Shown piece by piece: positions 45,170 through 54,299 of a stretch of DNA of 64,000 nucleotides; the stretch's first letter is position 1, and each line of letters begins with the position of its first letter. The DNA is from Lysobacterales bacterium (GTDB taxonomy: Bacteria; Pseudomonadota; Gammaproteobacteria; Xanthomonadales; SZUA-5), in contig JALHMG010000012.1 of the NCBI GenBank assembly GCA_022844135.1, positions 1 through 64,000 of the forward strand, given 5' to 3'. The notes under the pieces are model-generated. The model had not been told where the DNA came from and searched no databases. It saw only the letters and a list, made by a program, of their open reading frames with translations. A program made the position numbers and the translations under genes.

Positions 45170-45332
45170 CTAGTGTAGTGCTTCGCTATTAGCGGGACTA
45201 AGATTTCCGATGGATTTCGGCCCGAGGCAAGGCGCGAGAAGGAGACATAGCTCTTCTATGGCGACGACGAGCAACGCAGGATCGGGTCGAAGACGCGGAA
45301 AATGTTCCGACAATAGCGAAGCACTACACTAG
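45170..45332. mobile_element. CTAG-bounded structured MITE-like element, copy B (inverted)
   Basis: 163 bases with perfect 21-bp terminal inverted repeats (45170-45190, 45312-45332) ending in CTAG. The ends differ in sequence from copy A, yet read on the minus strand the interior matches A closely: stem TTCGACCCGA/TCGGGCCGAA, conserved GTTGCTCGTCGTCGC (45261-45275), CATAG/CTATG hairpin (45246-45260) and CCTTCTCGCGCCTTGCC. It lacks the extra palindromes of A. Non-coding. Confidence 0.8.
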
Positions 45333-45384
45333 CAGGGTGTCGCACGCCGTGTCGGACTCGAGGACTGCGATGCAGAGCAGGCCC

Positions 45385-45450
45385 GCTATTTCGAATTCCC
45401 GGTCATCGATATGCCGCGCGCCGTCGCGTTCTACGAGCAGGTATTCGGCG
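45385..45450 (+). pseudogene. VOC-family protein fragment
   Basis: The frame reads YFEFPVIDMPRAVAFYEQVF then GDRL, a typical first beta-alpha unit of VOC/glyoxalase proteins. No start codon or second module follows, and similarity is lost after about 22 residues. It lies some 50 bases right of element B and looks like the relic of a gene damaged by deletion or insertion. Confidence 0.5.
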
Positions 45451-45577
45451 ATCGGCTCACTGGAAGCGACGCTGGGCAACTGGATTGCCTTGCACCAACC
45501 GCGTTTGTAGCGCGGTTGTCGAAACTCCGTGAATCGCGCGTTATGATCCGGCTATCTGCAAGCCGGGGATAAGCTCG

Positions 45578-47620
45578 ATGTCGTGGGGACTTCAGACGAG
45601 CAGGGGGCTTCAAGTTGCGCTTTTTGCGCTGACGCTGACGGCGTGCGGCGGTGGCAGTGGCCCTGACACCGCGGGCACCGCGCCGCCCCCAGCAACGGCG
45701 CCGCCGCCGGGCTGCACGGGATCGTGCGCCAATGCGCAGTCGTTCCTGACTGCAGCCGAGGTCAATACCGTCATCGCCCAGGCGGTAGCCGAAGCCACGG
45801 CCAACAGCGCGCCCGCAACCATCGCGGTGGTCGATCGCGTCGGCAATGTGCTCGCGGTGTATCGCATGACGGGTGCACGAGCGCTGGTCAATATCAACTC
45901 CAACCGCAATGTTGTGGGCGGGCTGGAGAACTTGAACGTGCCGAGCGAATTGGCCGCGATCGCCAAAGCGATTACTGGTGCGTATCTTTCCAGCGAAGGC
46001 AACGCCTTCTCGACGCGCACTGCCAGCCAGATCGTCCAGGAGACGTTCAATCCCGGCGAAAGCAATGCGCCTTCGGGGCCGCTATTCGGCGTGCAGTTCA
46101 GCCAATTGCCGTGCTCGGATTTCATGCAGCGCTTTACAACAGGGCAGGCACCGGGCGTAGGCCCGAAACGCTCGCCACTCGGATTGTCCGCAGATCCGGG
46201 CGGTTTTCCGTTGTACAAGAACGGCGTACCGGTGGGCGGCGTTGGGGTGGCCGCCGATCCCTTGTACACCTTGGATCGCCGTATCCTGGATCGCGATCGA
46301 GACATCGACGAAATGATCGCGCTGGCGGCCACGTTTGGCTTCGGTGCACCCGCAGACCGTCGCGGCGATGTGATTACGGCAGATGGCAAAACCTTTCGCT
46401 ATACCGATGTCGAATATGCCGAGTTGGCGAGGGCGCCGGGTAATGCGCCGGCATTGACACCGGCCAATGGCGGATTGATCCGCGTGCCCGCCTATGCCGA
46501 TGCGGTCGTGCGCGACGGCACGGCCTTCGGACAGCCGGCATCGGGCATTCGCGCGGCGGACAGCAATCTCTCGGACCTCGACGCGTTCATCATCGTCGAT
46601 GCCAATAACCAGAACCGATTCGCCCCGCGCGGTGGCACCGAAGGTTCCGGTGCGCTCACCGCGAATGAGGCGCTCACCGTGCTGCGCGAGGCGCTCAAAG
46701 TCGCCAATCGAGCCCGAGCGCAGATTCGCCAACCCTTTGGTAGCCAGGCGCGCGTCAGTTTCTCGGTCGTCGATACGCGGGGCACGGTTCTGGCGCTGGC
46801 GCGGACGCGCGATGCGCCGGTGTTCGGCCTGGATGTGAGTCTGCAAAAAGCACGCTCGGCGGCGTTTTTCTCCAACGCGGCCGCTGCGGCTGATCTGGCC
46901 AGTCTGCCGCCCGCAACCTATTTCGGGTCGGCGCTGAATGCGCAAGGTCTGCAGTTGACCACGGTGGGAAGCACCACGCTCGCCTCGTACACAGCACGAA
47001 CGCGCGACTTCCTGGGATCGCCCACTGCGTTAGGCGACGGTGCAGTCGCTTATGCCAATCGTTCCGTGGGCAATCTGGCGCGACCTTTCTATCCGGATGG
47101 GATCATCGGATTGCCGGCAGGTCCCTTGTCGAACGAGTTCGATTCCTGGAGCCCATTCGATGTCGGCATCCAATTGGATCTGGCTTACAACCAGTTGGCG
47201 TTGCATGTCGCGCACTACATCAACCAGCTGGGCCTGGCGCTGTTCCTCGATGGCCGCCCGCTGGCGCCGGCCCCGACGGCACAAAACCCCGTGCCGCTGC
47301 CCGATATCGGCTTTAGCTGTACGGGATTGCCGCGCATCGCGAACGGCATCCAGATCTTTCCCGGTAGCGTGCCCATTTATCGCGGCGAGCAATTGGTCGG
47401 TGCGATCGGCATTTCCGGCGATGGTGTCGATCAAGACGACATGATCGCCTTCCTTGGCCTGCACAACGCCGGCCTTGCGTTAAATGGCGCGATCGGCAAT
47501 GCGCCGCCGGGGCGGCGTGCCGATCAGCTGGTGCCGCGCGGTGCACGACTGCGTTACGTGCAGTGCCCACAGGCACCCTTCATCGATAGCAACGAGCAGA
47601 ACGTCTGCGGGGGCAAATGA
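45578..47620 (+). CDS. lipoprotein with two HbpS/GlcG (DUF336) domains
   Basis: 680 residues. A lipobox ALTLTACGGGS predicts a lipid-anchored protein, followed by a Pro/Gly linker. Domain 1 (about 55-260) has LTAAEVNTVIAQAVAEA, IAVVDRVGNVLAVYRM and PLYKNGVPVGGVGVA. Domain 2 (about 350-660) has NEALTVLREALKVANRA, FSVVDTRGTVLALARTRDA and VPIYRGEQLVGAIGISGDGV. These are the HbpS/GlcG fold, members of which bind heme or act in redox stress sensing. First gene of a five-gene run with one-base or overlapping junctions. A heme- or redox-related role beside the cytochrome is inference from context. Confidence 0.82.
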   Translation: MSWGLQTSRGLQVALFALTLTACGGGSGPDTAGTAPPPATAPPPGCTGSCANAQSFLTAAEVNTVIAQAVAEATANSAPATIAVVDRVGNVLAVYRMTGARALVNINSNRNVVGGLENLNVPSELAAIAKAITGAYLSSEGNAFSTRTASQIVQETFNPGESNAPSGPLFGVQFSQLPCSDFMQRFTTGQAPGVGPKRSPLGLSADPGGFPLYKNGVPVGGVGVAADPLYTLDRRILDRDRDIDEMIALAATFGFGAPADRRGDVITADGKTFRYTDVEYAELARAPGNAPALTPANGGLIRVPAYADAVVRDGTAFGQPASGIRAADSNLSDLDAFIIVDANNQNRFAPRGGTEGSGALTANEALTVLREALKVANRARAQIRQPFGSQARVSFSVVDTRGTVLALARTRDAPVFGLDVSLQKARSAAFFSNAAAAADLASLPPATYFGSALNAQGLQLTTVGSTTLASYTARTRDFLGSPTALGDGAVAYANRSVGNLARPFYPDGIIGLPAGPLSNEFDSWSPFDVGIQLDLAYNQLALHVAHYINQLGLALFLDGRPLAPAPTAQNPVPLPDIGFSCTGLPRIANGIQIFPGSVPIYRGEQLVGAIGISGDGVDQDDMIAFLGLHNAGLALNGAIGNAPPGRRADQLVPRGARLRYVQCPQAPFIDSNEQNVCGGK

Positions 47621-47621
47621 C

Positions 47622-49412
47622 ATGAGCCTGTGCTTATCGCTTGCCCTCACCGCCGCCGGCCTTTGCCCGCCGGCACCCAATGCCGATCTCATGGCGATGG
47701 AGACGCTGATCGGCGGATCGCTGCCGGCGTATCTGTACGACCCTGACGAAGTCAAGATCGTTCGTCGCCGGCCTGGGCATCCGCCCCCGAAGTCGCGGCA
47801 TCGTCCGGATCAAAACGTCACCAACGCCGATCCGGCGCCGATTGATGCGGTGGGCGACTTTATTCCAGTGCCAGATCGCTGGCGCATCATGGAGTCGTTG
47901 GGTTTCAAACATCCATGGTACGACCCGTACAACCAGAACATCTGGAAAGGCGACAAGCCAATCCATGACGACGACTGGTTTCTGAGTCTGCTGGCGATCA
48001 GCGACACCGTGCTTGAGCCGCGTTCGATCCCGACGCCGGTCGGACCGCAAGCGTCGGAGAACCCCGGCGCGGTGGATATTTTTGCCGGTGGCGATCAGAC
48101 CATCCTGTCGCAAACGGTACTGGCGGGTCTGGTCTATTACAAAGGCAACACCACGTTCAAGCCCCCGGCGTACGAGTACCGGCTTACGCTGGCGCTCAAC
48201 TACAATCGCGTCGACATCGACGATGTGCGTGGTCTCAATATCGACCCGCGTCTTGGCAACACGCGCGACGATGGCTTTATCGCGTTGCAGGAAGTGTTCG
48301 CCGATATTCACTTGCGCGACGTTTCGCCGCGCTACGATTTCGACGCGATCCGCTTCGGTATCCAGCCGTTCTCAAGCGACTTCCGCGGTTTCCTCTTCCA
48401 AGATCTGCAGTTCGGCGTGCGCCTCTTCGGCAATCGCGACAACAACAAGAAGCAGTACAACCTGGCGTGGTTCCGCCGCGTCGAGAAGGACCTCAATTCC
48501 GGTTTGAATGATGTCGCGGAAGGCTTGCGCGACGACGACATCCTGATCGCCAACTATTACTGGCAGGACCTCGGCATCGTCGGTTTCACCTCGCAAGCCA
48601 CGCTGGTCTACAACCGCAATCGCGAGACCGATCTCTTCTTCGATTCGAACGGATTCATCCAGCGCCCGTCATCCTTGGGCACCGAACGGCCGCGCGAATA
48701 CGATGTGGCTTACCTTGGCTACAACGGCGATGGCCGCATCGGCTGGTTGAATCTGTCGGCCAGCGCTTATTACGCCTTCGGCAACAATGATGGCACCTTC
48801 ACCGGCCGCGACAGCGACGTGCGCGCCGGCTTTTTCGCGGCTGAACTGTCGCGCGATTACGACTGGATTCGCCCACGTCTGTCGATCGCTTACGCCAGTG
48901 GCGATGATGATCCTTTCGACGATCGCAGCAATGGTTACGACGCGATTTTCGAGAACCCGATTTTCGCCGGGGCGGATACCAGCTATTGGATTCGGCAGAA
49001 CGTGCCGCTGATCGGTGGTGGCGGTGTGACCTTGGCGTCGCGCAACGGCATCTTGAACTCGATGCGTTCGTCGAAAGAGCAGGGTCAGTCGAACTTCGAC
49101 AATCCGGGTCTGCGCCTGATCGGTTTCGGCGCCGATTTCGACCTCACGCCAGAGTCGCGCGTGTCGTTCAACGTCAATCAATTGTGGTTCGACGAAACGG
49201 CCGTGCTGGAAGCCGCACGCAATCAGGCGCCCATCGATCGCGAAATCGGTACCGATGTGTCTGTTGCCTGGATCTGGCGCCCGTTCATGACCCAGAACAT
49301 CGTCTTCCGACTGTCTGGCGCAGCGCTTGAGCCGGGCGACGGTATGACCGATTTGTTTGGCGACGACGACACCTACTACACGGTGTTGGGCAATGTGATT
49401 TTTACCTACTGA
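47622..49412 (+). CDS. outer-membrane beta-barrel protein (porin/alginate-export-like)
   Basis: 596 residues from ATG 47622, one base after the upstream stop. A short hydrophobic start (MSLCLSLALTAAGLC) may be a signal peptide. From about residue 170 on there are alternating amphipathic strands rich in Tyr, Phe and Asp (YRLTLALNYNRVDIDD, DAIRFGIQPFSSDFRGF, GWLNLSASAYYAFGNND). It ends YYTVLGNVIFTY, with the terminal aromatic of Omp85-inserted barrels. The number of strands (roughly 16-18) was not determined. By position it could be the pore that houses the cytochrome next door, as MtrB houses MtrA, but it is smaller than MtrB and shows no obvious MtrB/PioB likeness. Confidence 0.8.
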   Translation: MSLCLSLALTAAGLCPPAPNADLMAMETLIGGSLPAYLYDPDEVKIVRRRPGHPPPKSRHRPDQNVTNADPAPIDAVGDFIPVPDRWRIMESLGFKHPWYDPYNQNIWKGDKPIHDDDWFLSLLAISDTVLEPRSIPTPVGPQASENPGAVDIFAGGDQTILSQTVLAGLVYYKGNTTFKPPAYEYRLTLALNYNRVDIDDVRGLNIDPRLGNTRDDGFIALQEVFADIHLRDVSPRYDFDAIRFGIQPFSSDFRGFLFQDLQFGVRLFGNRDNNKKQYNLAWFRRVEKDLNSGLNDVAEGLRDDDILIANYYWQDLGIVGFTSQATLVYNRNRETDLFFDSNGFIQRPSSLGTERPREYDVAYLGYNGDGRIGWLNLSASAYYAFGNNDGTFTGRDSDVRAGFFAAELSRDYDWIRPRLSIAYASGDDDPFDDRSNGYDAIFENPIFAGADTSYWIRQNVPLIGGGGVTLASRNGILNSMRSSKEQGQSNFDNPGLRLIGFGADFDLTPESRVSFNVNQLWFDETAVLEAARNQAPIDREIGTDVSVAWIWRPFMTQNIVFRLSGAALEPGDGMTDLFGDDDTYYTVLGNVIFTY

Positions 49413-49915
49413 TGAAAACGCGATACCCCATGGTTCGGCAGCCGAATTCGGTTCCTAATGCCTTTGGCGCCGAGTTCCCGGTAGAGCGAACTAGGCAATT
49501 CGATAACGGCCGGTCGCGTCCAAACCGCGCTCGCCGCAACGTTGAATTTGCGCGGCACCTGCGCCGCTATATGACCGACCCGGAGCGAGTGCTGTGGCGC
49601 GTTCTCAGGAATCGCTGGTTTTCTGAACTCAAGTTTCGTCGCCAGCACCCGTTCCCGCCTTACGTACTCGATTTCGTTTGCATTGAACGCAAGCTCATCG
49701 TTGAACTCGACGGCGGAAGACATGCCTTGACCAGGCATCGCGACGCAAAGCGCGATGCGTTTTTCGCCGAGATCGGATTCACGACGCTGCGGCTTTCGAC
49801 CAACGATTTGTACCAGCGCCGCGATGATGTGTTGAACGTCATTTGGGTCGCGGCCTATGGCCAGTCAAAACACTTCCCGCCTATCCAGCATGGCGAGATT
49901 CTGAGGTACACATGA
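49412..49915 (+). CDS. DUF559 endonuclease-fold protein
   Basis: 167 residues. RYMTDPERVLWRVLRNRWF, KFRRQHPFPPYVLDFVCIER and KLIVELDGGRHALTRHRD are the conserved DUF559 (Vsr-like, PD-(D/E)xK) core with the D...ExD metal residues. IGFTTLRLSTNDLYQRRDDV closes the domain. Such genes are usually lone accessory genes. Here the start shares one base with the barrel stop and the stop overlaps the cytochrome start (ATGA), so it sits inside the operon without a gap. A 45-residue N-terminal extension precedes the domain. Why a nuclease belongs here is unclear. Confidence 0.88.
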   Translation: MKTRYPMVRQPNSVPNAFGAEFPVERTRQFDNGRSRPNRARRNVEFARHLRRYMTDPERVLWRVLRNRWFSELKFRRQHPFPPYVLDFVCIERKLIVELDGGRHALTRHRDAKRDAFFAEIGFTTLRLSTNDLYQRRDDVLNVIWVAAYGQSKHFPPIQHGEILRYT

Positions 49916-52900
49916 CAATCGCTCGACGCACATCACTACTTGTGGTTCTGCTTCTGATCGCCCCACTCGCCCACGCTGCCGACGAGTTGATTCCAGTCGA
50001 GCGTGACTACGTGACGGCGCCGGATGCGCCGGCGCACCAAACGTGGGCGCAAGCCGATGCAAAGAGCGCTGGCTGCATGAGCTGCCATTCGGCGGTGGAT
50101 CAGAAGACGATGCATGCCTCACCTGCGGTCGTCCTGGGATGCACCGACTGCCACGGCGGCGATGCGAATGTCGTTGGTCCCAAAGACCACAAGGGCCACG
50201 TTGCGGTCGCACCAGGTCACGGCGCAGATGCCGATGTCGGTCACGATCACAGCAGCTACGCGCCCGATTACCTGGCGGCGATGGAAAAAGCGCACGTGTT
50301 GCCGCGCTATCCGGAGGCCTGGCATTACCCGCGGTCGAGCAATCCCGAGCGGACCTACACGCTGCTCAACAAGGAAGCGCCCGAGTTCACGCGCTTCATG
50401 AATCCCGGTGATTTGCGCATCGCACACGAGGCCTGCGGTGCGTGCCATATGCCAATCATCGAAGCGGCCAAACGTTCGATCATGGCCTCGTCGGCGATGC
50501 TCTGGGGCGGCGCCGCATACAACAACGGTATTTTGCCGTACAAGCGCTACATTCTCGGCGAAGCGTATACACGCGAAGGCGAGGCGGCGACGATCACCTC
50601 CCTGGTGCCGGTGACCCCGGAGATGCAAGTGCGCGGCGCGCTGCAGCAATTAGTGCCATTGCCGGCGTGGGAAGTCATTCCGCCGGGCGATATTTTCCGC
50701 GTTTTCGAACGCGGTGGACGCAACATCAACACCACTTTCCCTGAAACCGGTTTGCCCAACTCTTTGGGGCAGATTCAGCGCCTGGAAGAGCCCGGGCGCC
50801 CCGACATCAAGCAGTCCAACCGTGGTCCGGGCACCGGACAGCGCATTGCGGTGCCGGTGATCAATATTCTCAAGACGCGTCTGAATGACCCGAACATGTG
50901 GTTCCTGGGCACCAACGATCAGCCCGGCGATTTCCGCAATTCGGGCTGCACCGCGTGCCACGTGCCGTACGCGAATGATCGCGATCCGCGCCACTCCGGG
51001 CCGTACGTCAATGCGGGCCACATGGGCCAGAGCCAGCAGGTCGATCCGACCATTCCCAAAGACCGCCCCGGCCACCCGATCAAACACGCCTTCACGCGCT
51101 CGATCCCGACCAGCCAATGCATGATCTGCCACATGCATCAGCCGAATATGTTCGTCAATACCTTCCTTGGCTACACGATGTGGGACTACGAGTCCGATGC
51201 GCCATTCATGTGGCCCGAGAAGCAGCAGTACCCGAGCCACGTGGAGATGCGTAAAGCACTCGATCGCAATCCTGAGGAAGCCGTGATTCGCGGCAAATGG
51301 GCGGATCTGGAGTTTGTCAAAGATGTCGCCAAGCTCAATCCGCAGCTCAAGGACACGCAGTTCGCCGACTATCACGGCCACGGTTGGAACTTCCGCGCCA
51401 TCTTCAAACGCGATCGCAAAGGCAACTTGCTGGACGCCGGTGGCAATCTGGTCGACGACAACGATCCGAAGAAGTTCGAGAAAGCGGTCCACATGTCGTC
51501 GATTCACGTCGACGTCGGAATGCACTGCGTCGACTGCCATTTTGCGCAGGACATGCACGGTAACGGTCACGTCGTTGGCGAGGTGGCAGCGGGCGTCGAG
51601 ATCGGCTGCAAGGATTGCCACGGCACGCCAGACAAATACCCGAACCTGATCACCTCTGGCCCGATGGCGAGCAAGCAAGGTCGCAACCTATTGGATTTGC
51701 GCAACCCGGATGGCAAGAAGCGCTTCGAATGGATCGGCGATAAGCTGATCCAACGCTCGATCATGACGCCAGGTTTGGAGTGGGAGATGTCGCTGGTCAA
51801 GGACACTTCCAATCCGAGCAGCGCAGCGTACAACGTCGTGGCGGATCGCGCGCACACCATGAGCCGCGACACCGCCAGTCAAGCCTTCGGTATTGATGTC
51901 AAGCCCGCCGACTACGCGCATGGCGAAGACAAAATGCTGTGCTATTCGTGCCACACCAGTTGGACCACCAGCTGCGGCGGCTGTCATTTGCCAATCCAGG
52001 CCAACTGGAAAACCGAACGTCATCACTACGAGGGTGGCGTGACGCGCAATTACGCCACGTATAACCCCCAAGTCGCGCGCGACGACGTATTCATGCTCGC
52101 GAAGCACGGCGAGGTCAAGGACTACAAGATCGCCCCGTTGCGGTCCAGCTCGGCGCTGATTTTGTCGAGCACCAACAGCAATCGCGAGAAGATTTACATT
52201 CAGCAGCCGCCGATCGCGGCCTCCGGCTACTCAAGTCAGGCTATGGCGCCGCACTATCCGCACACTGAGCGGCGCACCGAGACCAAAACCTGCACCGATT
52301 GCCACGTCTCCAAGGACGGCGATAACAACGCGATCATGGCCCAGCTGCTAGGTCACGGTACCAAGTTCATGGACTTCCTGGGCTACAACGCCTGGGTCGG
52401 CGGCAGCGGCGAAGTCAGTGCGATTCGCGTGACCGAATGGGAAGAGCCGCAAGCCGTGATTGGCAGCTTCCTGCACAAATATGCCTACCCCGACTGGTAT
52501 GCCGAACACCAGGAGCGTGGCAAACAGCTCAGCGAGGCTTACCAGCACAGCGCCGGGGAGGCTAACTGCATTCAGTTGCGTGGTGAGTATTTGTACGTCG
52601 CAGAAGGCAGCAAGGGCATGCGGGTTTACGATGTCGCCAGCATCGCCAATAAAGGCGTCAGCCAGCGCATCATCACCGCGCCGTTCTCGCCGTTGGGCCA
52701 CGACACACACATCCCAACGAAGAACGCGACGTGCGTGGTCCTGCCGACGACGCAGCCGGTTCAACCTTCGCGCAATGAGGGTGATTTGATGCGCAAGGAA
52801 AACCTCGAACAGCCTGCCGCGGCGATTTATCGCTATGCCTTCATCACCGACAGCGAAGAGGGTCTGATCGTTATCGACATCGACTCGCTGTACGATGGCG

Positions 52901-53781
52901 AGCCGCGCGACAATTTCCTCGAACGGACGATCACCTGGAACGACAACGGCGTGCTGAACGGCGTGCGGCACCTGGCGATTGCCGGCAACTGGTTCTACGC
53001 GACCACGCCGCGGGGGGTTGAGGTCATCGACATGACCGATCCGCTCAAGCCGCGCCACGTGCGCTCAGTCGCTTTGCCCGATGCGCGCGCCAGTCAGCAG
53101 CAATTCCGCTACCTGTTCGTTACCACTGGCCGCGGGCTCGAAGTGCTCGATATCACTCATCCAGACAAAGCCTACGTTGTGCCCGACGCATTCATCGCCG
53201 TCGCTGACGCGCACAAGTTGCATGTTGCCCGCACCTTCGCCTACGTCGCGGCTGGTGCCGAAGGTTTGGTAATCGTCGACGTCACCAAGCCGACGCGCCC
53301 CACGCTCTATCAACGCTTCAACGGCGATGGCGCGATCTCCGACGCGCGCGACGTGACCGTGGCTTCAACCAACGCATCGTTGTATGCCTATGTGGCCGAC
53401 GGCAAAAACGGCTTGCATGTCGTGCAGTTGACCGGCCCCGAGAATCAGCCGAAGTTCTATGGCTACAGCCCCGATCCAAAACCGGTGCTGATCGCTTCGC
53501 GCCAGACCGCGAAACCCGCGCTGTCGTTGTCGCGCGCGTTGGAACGCGATCGCGCCGTCGATGAAACCGGCGGTCAGATCGCCGTGCTCGGTCGCGTCGG
53601 ATCGCGCCCATTCACCGGCGAGGAGCAGCGCGCGTTCTATCTCGACGCCAATGGCAATCCCTGGACCGTCAGCGACAAAGTCGACGGCCCGCGCGGCATT
53701 ACGACCAAACCGTTGCCGTTCAAAAACAACCGCATTATGGAAATGCAGCGCGGCACGCAGAGCGCCGGGATGCCGCATTGA
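49912..53781 (+). CDS. decaheme cytochrome c fused to LVIVD beta-propeller
   Basis: 1289 residues from ATG 49912, with a signal peptide (RTSLLVVLLLIAPLAHAADE). Ten CxxCH heme sites at about residues 55 (CMSCH), 77 (CTDCH), 175 (CGACH), 346 (CTACH), 403 (CMICH), 539 (CVDCH), 566 (CKDCH), 677 (CYSCH), 688 (CGGCH) and 794 (CTDCH). From about 880 to 1230 there are six or so LVIVD-type blades: YLYVAEGSKGMRVYDVA, AFITDSEEGLIVIDID, YATTPRGVEVIDMTDP, FVTTGRGLEVLDITHP, YVAAGAEGLVIVDVTKP and YVADGKNGLHVVQL. The long spacers between hemes differ from the compact MtrA fold. Likely periplasmic or surface electron carrier. The propeller may dock a partner or substrate. Confidence 0.92.
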   Translation: MTIARRTSLLVVLLLIAPLAHAADELIPVERDYVTAPDAPAHQTWAQADAKSAGCMSCHSAVDQKTMHASPAVVLGCTDCHGGDANVVGPKDHKGHVAVAPGHGADADVGHDHSSYAPDYLAAMEKAHVLPRYPEAWHYPRSSNPERTYTLLNKEAPEFTRFMNPGDLRIAHEACGACHMPIIEAAKRSIMASSAMLWGGAAYNNGILPYKRYILGEAYTREGEAATITSLVPVTPEMQVRGALQQLVPLPAWEVIPPGDIFRVFERGGRNINTTFPETGLPNSLGQIQRLEEPGRPDIKQSNRGPGTGQRIAVPVINILKTRLNDPNMWFLGTNDQPGDFRNSGCTACHVPYANDRDPRHSGPYVNAGHMGQSQQVDPTIPKDRPGHPIKHAFTRSIPTSQCMICHMHQPNMFVNTFLGYTMWDYESDAPFMWPEKQQYPSHVEMRKALDRNPEEAVIRGKWADLEFVKDVAKLNPQLKDTQFADYHGHGWNFRAIFKRDRKGNLLDAGGNLVDDNDPKKFEKAVHMSSIHVDVGMHCVDCHFAQDMHGNGHVVGEVAAGVEIGCKDCHGTPDKYPNLITSGPMASKQGRNLLDLRNPDGKKRFEWIGDKLIQRSIMTPGLEWEMSLVKDTSNPSSAAYNVVADRAHTMSRDTASQAFGIDVKPADYAHGEDKMLCYSCHTSWTTSCGGCHLPIQANWKTERHHYEGGVTRNYATYNPQVARDDVFMLAKHGEVKDYKIAPLRSSSALILSSTNSNREKIYIQQPPIAASGYSSQAMAPHYPHTERRTETKTCTDCHVSKDGDNNAIMAQLLGHGTKFMDFLGYNAWVGGSGEVSAIRVTEWEEPQAVIGSFLHKYAYPDWYAEHQERGKQLSEAYQHSAGEANCIQLRGEYLYVAEGSKGMRVYDVASIANKGVSQRIITAPFSPLGHDTHIPTKNATCVVLPTTQPVQPSRNEGDLMRKENLEQPAAAIYRYAFITDSEEGLIVIDIDSLYDGEPRDNFLERTITWNDNGVLNGVRHLAIAGNWFYATTPRGVEVIDMTDPLKPRHVRSVALPDARASQQQFRYLFVTTGRGLEVLDITHPDKAYVVPDAFIAVADAHKLHVARTFAYVAAGAEGLVIVDVTKPTRPTLYQRFNGDGAISDARDVTVASTNASLYAYVADGKNGLHVVQLTGPENQPKFYGYSPDPKPVLIASRQTAKPALSLSRALERDRAVDETGGQIAVLGRVGSRPFTGEEQRAFYLDANGNPWTVSDKVDGPRGITTKPLPFKNNRIMEMQRGTQSAGMPH

Positions 53782-54299
53782 AAGCGCACCTGGTTGCTGG
53801 AATGGTCGCGATCGTTTGGTCGCCGCTCGTATTGGGAAATGAAGGGCCGAAACTGGGCGAGATCACCGAAATAGCGTTGCAAACGCTTCGGGAATCGACG
53901 CGAATGACAGTGATGCGCCTTGAGCGTCGACACAAAGATCCAGAAGTGCGGTGTTGGGGACTTTGTGTCAAGACACGAACAGGCGACTACCATGTGTCCA
54001 GCATGGCGGAGATAGATCGCGGCCATGCCATGGGCGTGCTGTCCGACGATCTTCGCGCATTGCTTGGGCCCGAGCGTCGAAACGATGGCTATTCGCTTTG
54101 TTTCGAGCCTGCCCACGCCATCCGTGTGCAATCGCCAACAAGAACGGTCGAGTTCATTGTCTGCTTCAGTTGCGAAAACTTGGACATCGTCATCAACAAC
54201 GAGCCACTTTATGACGGCGTCGTAAGTTTTCAAAAAGGCGAATCCCAGGAGATCTGGGAAGCGGTCTATGAGCGAATTGGGCTGGCGAAGACGCACTAG
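53778..54299 (+). CDS. small exported protein of unknown function, cytochrome operon
   Basis: Up to 173 residues from a TTG overlapping the cytochrome stop (TTGA). ATG 53802 is an alternative. The N-terminus looks like a signal peptide (HLVAGMVAIVWSPLVLGNEG). Four Cys occur in the mature part (RCWGLCVKT; YSLCFEPA; FIVCFSCENLD), which could form disulfides or bind metal. No family recognised. The stop TAG lies inside the CTAG that begins element C, so the original C-terminus may have been cut by that insertion. Confidence 0.6.
   Translation: MKAHLVAGMVAIVWSPLVLGNEGPKLGEITEIALQTLRESTRMTVMRLERRHKDPEVRCWGLCVKTRTGDYHVSSMAEIDRGHAMGVLSDDLRALLGPERRNDGYSLCFEPAHAIRVQSPTRTVEFIVCFSCENLDIVINNEPLYDGVVSFQKGESQEIWEAVYERIGLAKTH

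Noticed and set aside
47622-49412. MtrB/PioB family assignment for the barrel
   Set aside because: It is shorter than MtrB and has no recognisable MtrB N-terminal CxxC motif; only neighbourhood suggests a conduit role.
49912-53781. MtrA/OmcA-type decaheme cytochrome assignment
   Set aside because: Heme spacing, length and the LVIVD propeller do not fit those families; only the heme count agrees.
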